Positions 14,546 to 17,195 of a DNA stretch of 17,195 nucleotides are shown here, piece after piece. Location of the stretch: the NCBI GenBank assembly GCA_964481885.1, contig CAYZUS010000040.1, positions 1 to 17,195 on the forward strand, given 5' to 3'. The position numbers and the translations under genes were made by a program. This stretch comes from Fen731 sp964481885. Its GTDB lineage: Bacteria; Actinomycetota; Humimicrobiia; Humimicrobiales; Humimicrobiaceae. Position 1 is the stretch's first letter; every line of letters starts with the position of its first letter. The notes beneath the pieces are model-generated. The model saw only the letters and a program-made list of their open reading frames with translations, made no database searches and was not told where the DNA came from.

Positions 14546-14593
14546 CTACGGCTCCATTCTTTCAATATCTTTATGCTCAGTCCCGGCAAACAT
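14546..14593 (-). pseudogene. Remnant of a PIN-toxin gene 3' end
   Basis: Read on the minus strand this frame ends MFAGTEHKDIERMEP and stop. The intact PIN gene at 16245-16658 ends NKAYKDIERMVP and stop. Twenty-one consecutive bases (14554-14574 and 16253-16273) are identical and lie in the same frame and at the same distance from the stop codon. A -MEP ending is common in PIN toxins. Upstream, the frame meets a stop within a few codons and no further PIN homology is visible, so only the tail survives. It ends eight bases before the moeB start. An expressed 15-residue leader peptide is the alternative. Confidence 0.6.
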
Positions 14594-14680
14594 ACTGTTA
14601 TCTTAAAAATATTTTACAATGGCAGAAATAATAATAAAATACCTATGCAAAATACCTGTCTAAAACCTGCCCTTCCTGCA

Positions 14681-16042
14681 TCATCCGGATAATTTTACAG
14701 TTTCCTCTAAAAACCAGCCCAGATATTTTTTTATACTGCCTGCCAGATAAAAAGGGAGATTTAAAAGATAAAATTTTTTTCCTTTAACAGTTTGAACTTC
14801 ATCGACTTTAAGCCCGCCAGAATAAATCCTGACTGCATAATTATGCGAAGCCAAATCAATAAATTCGTGAAGCGATCTTAGTCTGCCGGCTTTCCCCGAT
14901 TTTATTTCTACAGGAATAATATATTTTTCATAAGGTACAATGAAATCAACCTGGGCATTTGATTGCTTTTTCTCTTTCACCCAAAAAGAAACTTTATCTG
15001 CGATAGAATTATTTATAGCAATAAGTTCCTGTCCAACTATGTGCTCAGCAATTCTACCTTCGTAAGCACTATTTAAATCACCCGTACCGAAAAGCTCTTT
15101 CTGAAGTCCAGCGAAATAATTTACAAGCCCGGTATCAACAATGTGAAGCCTGGGAGATTTTTTTAAATCTGTCATAACAGGAAGTTCTGTCTGGGTCGAG
15201 GGATATATTAAATATATCAGCATTGCTTTCTCCAGAGTCCTTAGCGCTTCTGAAATTTCTCTTGATTTGTAATTGGACCTGCCGAATGCTTCAAACTTGA
15301 TTCTTTGTGCCGCATTATGAAAACAATTTTCTATTGCAAACCGGATTACCCTTGCAAGAGTGTCACTTCTTGCATATTTTTCCACATCGTCAATATATGA
15401 CCTGAGCAGGCTCTCATAAACCAAATTTAGCTCAATTATATTTGGATTATTATAATAAGCGCTTACTATTTCAGGCATACCTCCTATTAAGGTGTATTTG
15501 TAAAAACATTTAAGCATTTTCTCGTGGGCAAAATCCGGAAATGGAATCTTGTAGAGCACTTCTGTTAAAGTATTATCACCTGATGCATTTACAAATTCAT
15601 TAAATGTCAAAGGTTTCATAAAAAGATATTCAACGCGCCCAACAGGGAAGTTTACTTGTTTCCCCAGCAGGGGTTCCAAAAGTGAACCAGCTGCAATCAC
15701 ATATAAATTCTTGAAAGACTCATAAAAATATCGGAGCATGGAAATCGCATTTGTGGAGTTTTGAATTTCATCAATAAAAATCAGCGTTCTTCCACTTATT
15801 GTTTTTTTATTCTTTTCAAAATATATCGCCTGAACCAATTCGTCTATGGAATAATTTTTTTCAAACAATCTGAGGTCCGAATTAGTGTCAAGGTTTAAAT
15901 AAATATACTGGTCAAACTGCTTTGAAAAAATCTCTACGGCCGTAGTTTTACCAACCTGCCTTGCACCACGCAATATCAATGGTTTCCTGCTAGTTCTTTG
16001 GGCCCATTTTTCCATTTCTTCTACTATGGTACGATTAAACAC
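14681..16042 (-). CDS. AAA ATPase with DUF4143 C-terminal domain
   Basis: 453-residue member of the widespread AAA_14/DUF4143 family. Walker A is RGARQVGKTTAVEIF (25-39, Lys32) and Walker B is LIFIDEIQN (Asp91, Glu92). A sensor-like strand, YVIAAGSLLEPLL, follows. The middle winged-helix region includes EALRTLEKAMLIYLIYP. The C-terminal DUF4143 part contains QVDFIVPYEKYIIPVEIKSG, with Asp366, Glu379 and Lys381 in a PD-(D/E)xK nuclease-like arrangement. No cellular role is firmly established for the family; mobile-element or defence links have been suggested. Full length and apparently intact. The start is GTG at 16042 with GGTGAT three bases upstream. It stands alone, between two gene remnants (PIN tail downstream, ABC tail upstream), which suggests it came in by insertion or rearrangement. 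A 33-bp-period repeat lies just upstream. Confidence 0.92.
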   Translation of the reverse strand: MFNRTIVEEMEKWAQRTSRKPLILRGARQVGKTTAVEIFSKQFDQYIYLNLDTNSDLRLFEKNYSIDELVQAIYFEKNKKTISGRTLIFIDEIQNSTNAISMLRYFYESFKNLYVIAAGSLLEPLLGKQVNFPVGRVEYLFMKPLTFNEFVNASGDNTLTEVLYKIPFPDFAHEKMLKCFYKYTLIGGMPEIVSAYYNNPNIIELNLVYESLLRSYIDDVEKYARSDTLARVIRFAIENCFHNAAQRIKFEAFGRSNYKSREISEALRTLEKAMLIYLIYPSTQTELPVMTDLKKSPRLHIVDTGLVNYFAGLQKELFGTGDLNSAYEGRIAEHIVGQELIAINNSIADKVSFWVKEKKQSNAQVDFIVPYEKYIIPVEIKSGKAGRLRSLHEFIDLASHNYAVRIYSGGLKVDEVQTVKGKKFYLLNLPFYLAGSIKKYLGWFLEETVKLSG

Positions 16043-16075
16043 GGCATCACCCTGGAAATAAAAACTGTCTTATGC

Positions 16076-16159
16076 TTTTGTTATAAAGTAAGGTATATTT
16101 TAAAACTATTTTGTTATATAGTAAGGGTAATTATATGTATTTTTTGTATTAAAGTAAAG
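16076..16159. repeat. Three direct repeats at exact 33-bp spacing upstream of the DUF4143 gene
   Basis: TTTTGTTATAAAGTAAGG (16076-16093), TTTTGTTATATAGTAAGG (16109-16126) and TTTTGTATTAAAGTAAAG (16142-16159) start exactly 33 bases apart. The first two differ at one position in 18, the third at a few. Between the boxes the sequence is AT-rich and poorly conserved. The set occupies 34-117 bases upstream of the GTG at 16042. A multi-site operator, or direct repeats at the edge of an inserted segment, would fit. Confidence 0.7.
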
Positions 16160-16197
16160 CTTATTTTTATTTGCCAGAAAATCCCGTTTTAAGCCGG

Positions 16198-16242
16198 GTT
16201 TACATTAAGCTTTTTAGGCATCAGTATCAACTGCAGGCATAA
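16198..16242 (+). pseudogene. Remnant of a second ABC exporter gene, 3' end
   Basis: The plus strand encodes VYIKLFRHQYQLQA and stop. The intact exporter gene ending at 13524 encodes VYYKLYRYQYQLQV and stop. Ten of 14 residues agree, and 33 of 45 bases. Many differences are synonymous (AAA/AAG, AGA/AGG, CAA/CAG, CAG/CAA, TTG/CTG), the mark of two coding sequences that diverged under selection. Upstream of 16198 the similarity fades. The remnant's stop is two bases from the stop of the intact PIN gene on the other strand, so two genes once converged here. It is too short for any function. Confidence 0.6.
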
Positions 16243-16244
16243 AG

Positions 16245-16658
16245 TTATGGCACCATTCTTTCAATATCTTTATATGCTTTATTAAGCTTGTCAAAATGAA
16301 TGTCGTAAGAATATATTTCTGATGAACCACTGGCCTTAATGTATGCATAGTTATATGAATCAATAAAGTCAATATTCAGCTCTCTGTAAGTTTTAACGGC
16401 AGATTGCAGTAGTTTTCTTTCACTTATTTTTATATTTGGGGTATTTAAAATAAATTCAATATTGTCGCAGACTTCAGGTTTTTCCCAATCATAATATTTT
16501 TCGAGTACCCAGACTATTTCTGCTATCACCATTGTATTTGTAAAACAGGCTATTTCCCCACTGACTATTTTATGAATCAATCTATCAGCGTCGGCAGACT
16601 TGCTTTCATCTTCCTGCTCAAAATATCTTATAAAAATATTTGTATCAAGAAATATCAT
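16245..16658 (-). CDS. vapC: PIN-domain toxin (VapC-type ribonuclease)
   Basis: 137-residue endoribonuclease of the PIN fold; VapC toxins cleave tRNA or rRNA when freed from their antitoxin. The acidic residues are Asp5 (MIFLDTNIFIR), Glu47 (VIAEIVWVLE), Asp100 (NIDFIDSYNYA, with Asp97 next to it) and Asp119 (YSYDIHFDKL), so the active site appears complete. It starts at ATG 16658, overlapping the antitoxin stop by four bases (ATGA), the usual coupling in these operons. Its 3' end lies two bases from an ABC exporter gene remnant on the opposite strand, and its own last codons are duplicated near 14554-14574. Toxin activity is inferred from family and context. Confidence 0.9.
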   Translation of the reverse strand: MIFLDTNIFIRYFEQEDESKSADADRLIHKIVSGEIACFTNTMVIAEIVWVLEKYYDWEKPEVCDNIEFILNTPNIKISERKLLQSAVKTYRELNIDFIDSYNYAYIKASGSSEIYSYDIHFDKLNKAYKDIERMVP

Positions 16659-16897
16659 TGCATCTCCTTTACTGTATCTGATGCAATCTCTCTTTCCATT
16701 AGCTCTCTTGCTTCTGCGAAATAAATTTTTTTATCTGTTTTTTTCCTGTGGGCATCAAGTATTGTCCCCTTTTTAACTGTAAACACCACCGTGCCTTCCC
16801 TTATGCTAAATTCTCCAATATCATTGGGCTCTATGCTTAAAATATCCCTTATTTCTTTGGGTATGGTTACCTGCCCTTTTTGAGTTATTCTTGACAT
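16655..16897 (-). CDS. vapB: AbrB/SpoVT-type antitoxin
   Basis: 80-residue antitoxin with an N-terminal swapped-hairpin AbrB DNA-binding domain: SRITQKGQVTIPKEIRDILS, then the Gly/Asp turn and EGTVVFTVKKG. The C-terminal tail (about 50-80, DAHRKKTDKKIYFAEARELM) is charged and helical, as expected for the part that wraps the toxin. It precedes its PIN toxin with a four-base overlap. AAAGGTGA upstream gives a good start at ATG 16897. The promoter upstream is covered by an inverted repeat, consistent with autorepression by the antitoxin or the toxin-antitoxin complex. Confidence 0.9.
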   Translation of the reverse strand: MSRITQKGQVTIPKEIRDILSIEPNDIGEFSIREGTVVFTVKKGTILDAHRKKTDKKIYFAEARELMEREIASDTVKEMQ

Positions 16898-16951
16898 ATC
16901 TTCACCTTTGTAAAAATAAAACTTTTAAAAAATAGTTAACACTCTGTTATG

Positions 16952-16993
16952 AGTATTATAATAATATTAGTAATACTTATTTTCAAGTATTAC
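16952..16993. promoter_or_regulatory. Operator-like inverted repeats over the toxin-antitoxin promoter
   Basis: GTAATACTT (16970-16978) and AAGTATTAC (16985-16993) form a perfect 9-bp inverted repeat with a 6-base spacer. A third half-site, AGTATTA (16952-16958), lies in inverted orientation to the first. They overlap the -35 box and touch the -10 box, so binding would block RNA polymerase. The symmetry is seen; binding by the AbrB-type antitoxin is inferred. Confidence 0.65.
16958..16986 (-). promoter_or_regulatory. Promoter of the toxin-antitoxin operon
   Basis: On the minus strand TTGAAA (16981-16986) and TATTAT (16958-16963) each match five of six consensus bases with a 17-base spacer. 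Transcription would begin near 16951, giving a leader of about 54 bases. Confidence 0.65.
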
Positions 16994-17180
16994 CATAATA
17001 AATATCAATTAAGACATTGTAGTTAAAATTCTTAAGCGTCCAGAATAACGACAGCTAATCCTGATAAAAATTATTGTGGAGGATTTCAAAGATTCTGGTT
17101 GTAATAAATATGCCGGTGTTATAATTATAAATATAAAACTTTTGCAAGAGAAAAAGCGTGAACTTACGAATCGTATAATT
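16994..17180. other. Gap before the right-edge gene, promoter only
   Basis: AT-rich stretch with no recognised gene. TATAAT at 17120-17125 is preceded by TTGTAA (17099-17104), but the spacer is only 15 bases, so the promoter is uncertain. It would drive the plus-strand gene that begins at the window edge. Confidence 0.35.
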
Positions 17181-17195
17181 AGAGGGGGAAAGATG
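17181..17195 (+). CDS. Start of a plus-strand gene cut by the window edge
   Basis: AGAGGGGG (17181-17188) lies four bases before an ATG that is the last codon of the window. This is one of the strongest ribosome binding sites here. Nothing of the product is visible. The frame is also open upstream to a GTG at 17076, but that codon has no ribosome binding site. Confidence 0.5.

Noticed and set aside
16178..16203. Terminator hairpin CCCG/CGGG before the PIN gene end
   Set aside because: Only four clean G-C pairs, with a bulge and a very short T-run. The sequence is better explained as the edge of the exporter remnant.
17076..17195. Longer form of the right-edge gene starting at GTG 17076
   Set aside because: The frame is open, but the GTG has no ribosome binding site, the peptide is unremarkable, and a strong site precedes the ATG at 17193.

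Overview
The window is a moderately AT-rich bacterial chromosome segment, probably from a metagenome scaffold because it contains an exact 100-N gap. I cannot name the organism. Two clues point in different directions. A MerR-type HspR-like regulator heads the chaperone operon, as in Actinomycetota and several other phyla. DnaK, however, keeps the ~25-residue ATPase-domain segment that Bacillus and Mycobacterium DnaK lack. Several genes use a GGTGAT-type ribosome binding site, and GTG/TTG starts are frequent.

Left third (1-5707, all minus strand): a heat-shock cluster read right to left as hspR, dnaK, cbpA-type J-protein, clpB. clpB runs off the left edge. A strong sigma70-type promoter precedes hspR. 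No grpE, hrcA, zinc-finger DnaJ or CIRCE element is present. The unusually long dnaK-cbpA gap holds a hairpin, a duplicated motif and a possible 46-residue ORF.

Middle (5708-9712): a probably leaderless AbiEii/DUF6036-like nucleotidyltransferase overlaps a small partner gene (plus strand). A lone xylulokinase (minus) follows, with a 15-bp tandem repeat in its promoter. Next is a two-gene unit (minus) of a Cys-rich lipoprotein and a small His-bearing membrane protein, closed by a clear intrinsic terminator. The N gap lies in the membrane protein gene and looks artefactual, since the same 14 bases flank both sides.

Right half (9713-17195): two translationally coupled half-transporters form a heterodimeric ABC exporter with one degenerate ATP site. 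The first has an ~80-residue low-complexity insert in its ATPase domain and no convincing standard start codon. Beyond lie a 26-bp minisatellite, a MoeB/ThiF-type E1 enzyme, an AAA/DUF4143 ATPase with 33-bp-period direct repeats upstream, and an AbrB-PIN (vapBC-type) toxin-antitoxin operon with an operator palindrome over its promoter.

The most unexpected structure is a pair of gene 'ghosts' in this right part. One is the last codons of a second PIN toxin gene just upstream of moeB. The other is the last ~15 codons of a second ABC exporter gene, two bases from the stop of the intact PIN gene. Together with the intact genes they suggest a duplicated convergent junction (exporter tail facing PIN tail), later broken up by moeB and the DUF4143 gene. 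No CRISPR array, rRNA, tRNA or transposase was recognised.
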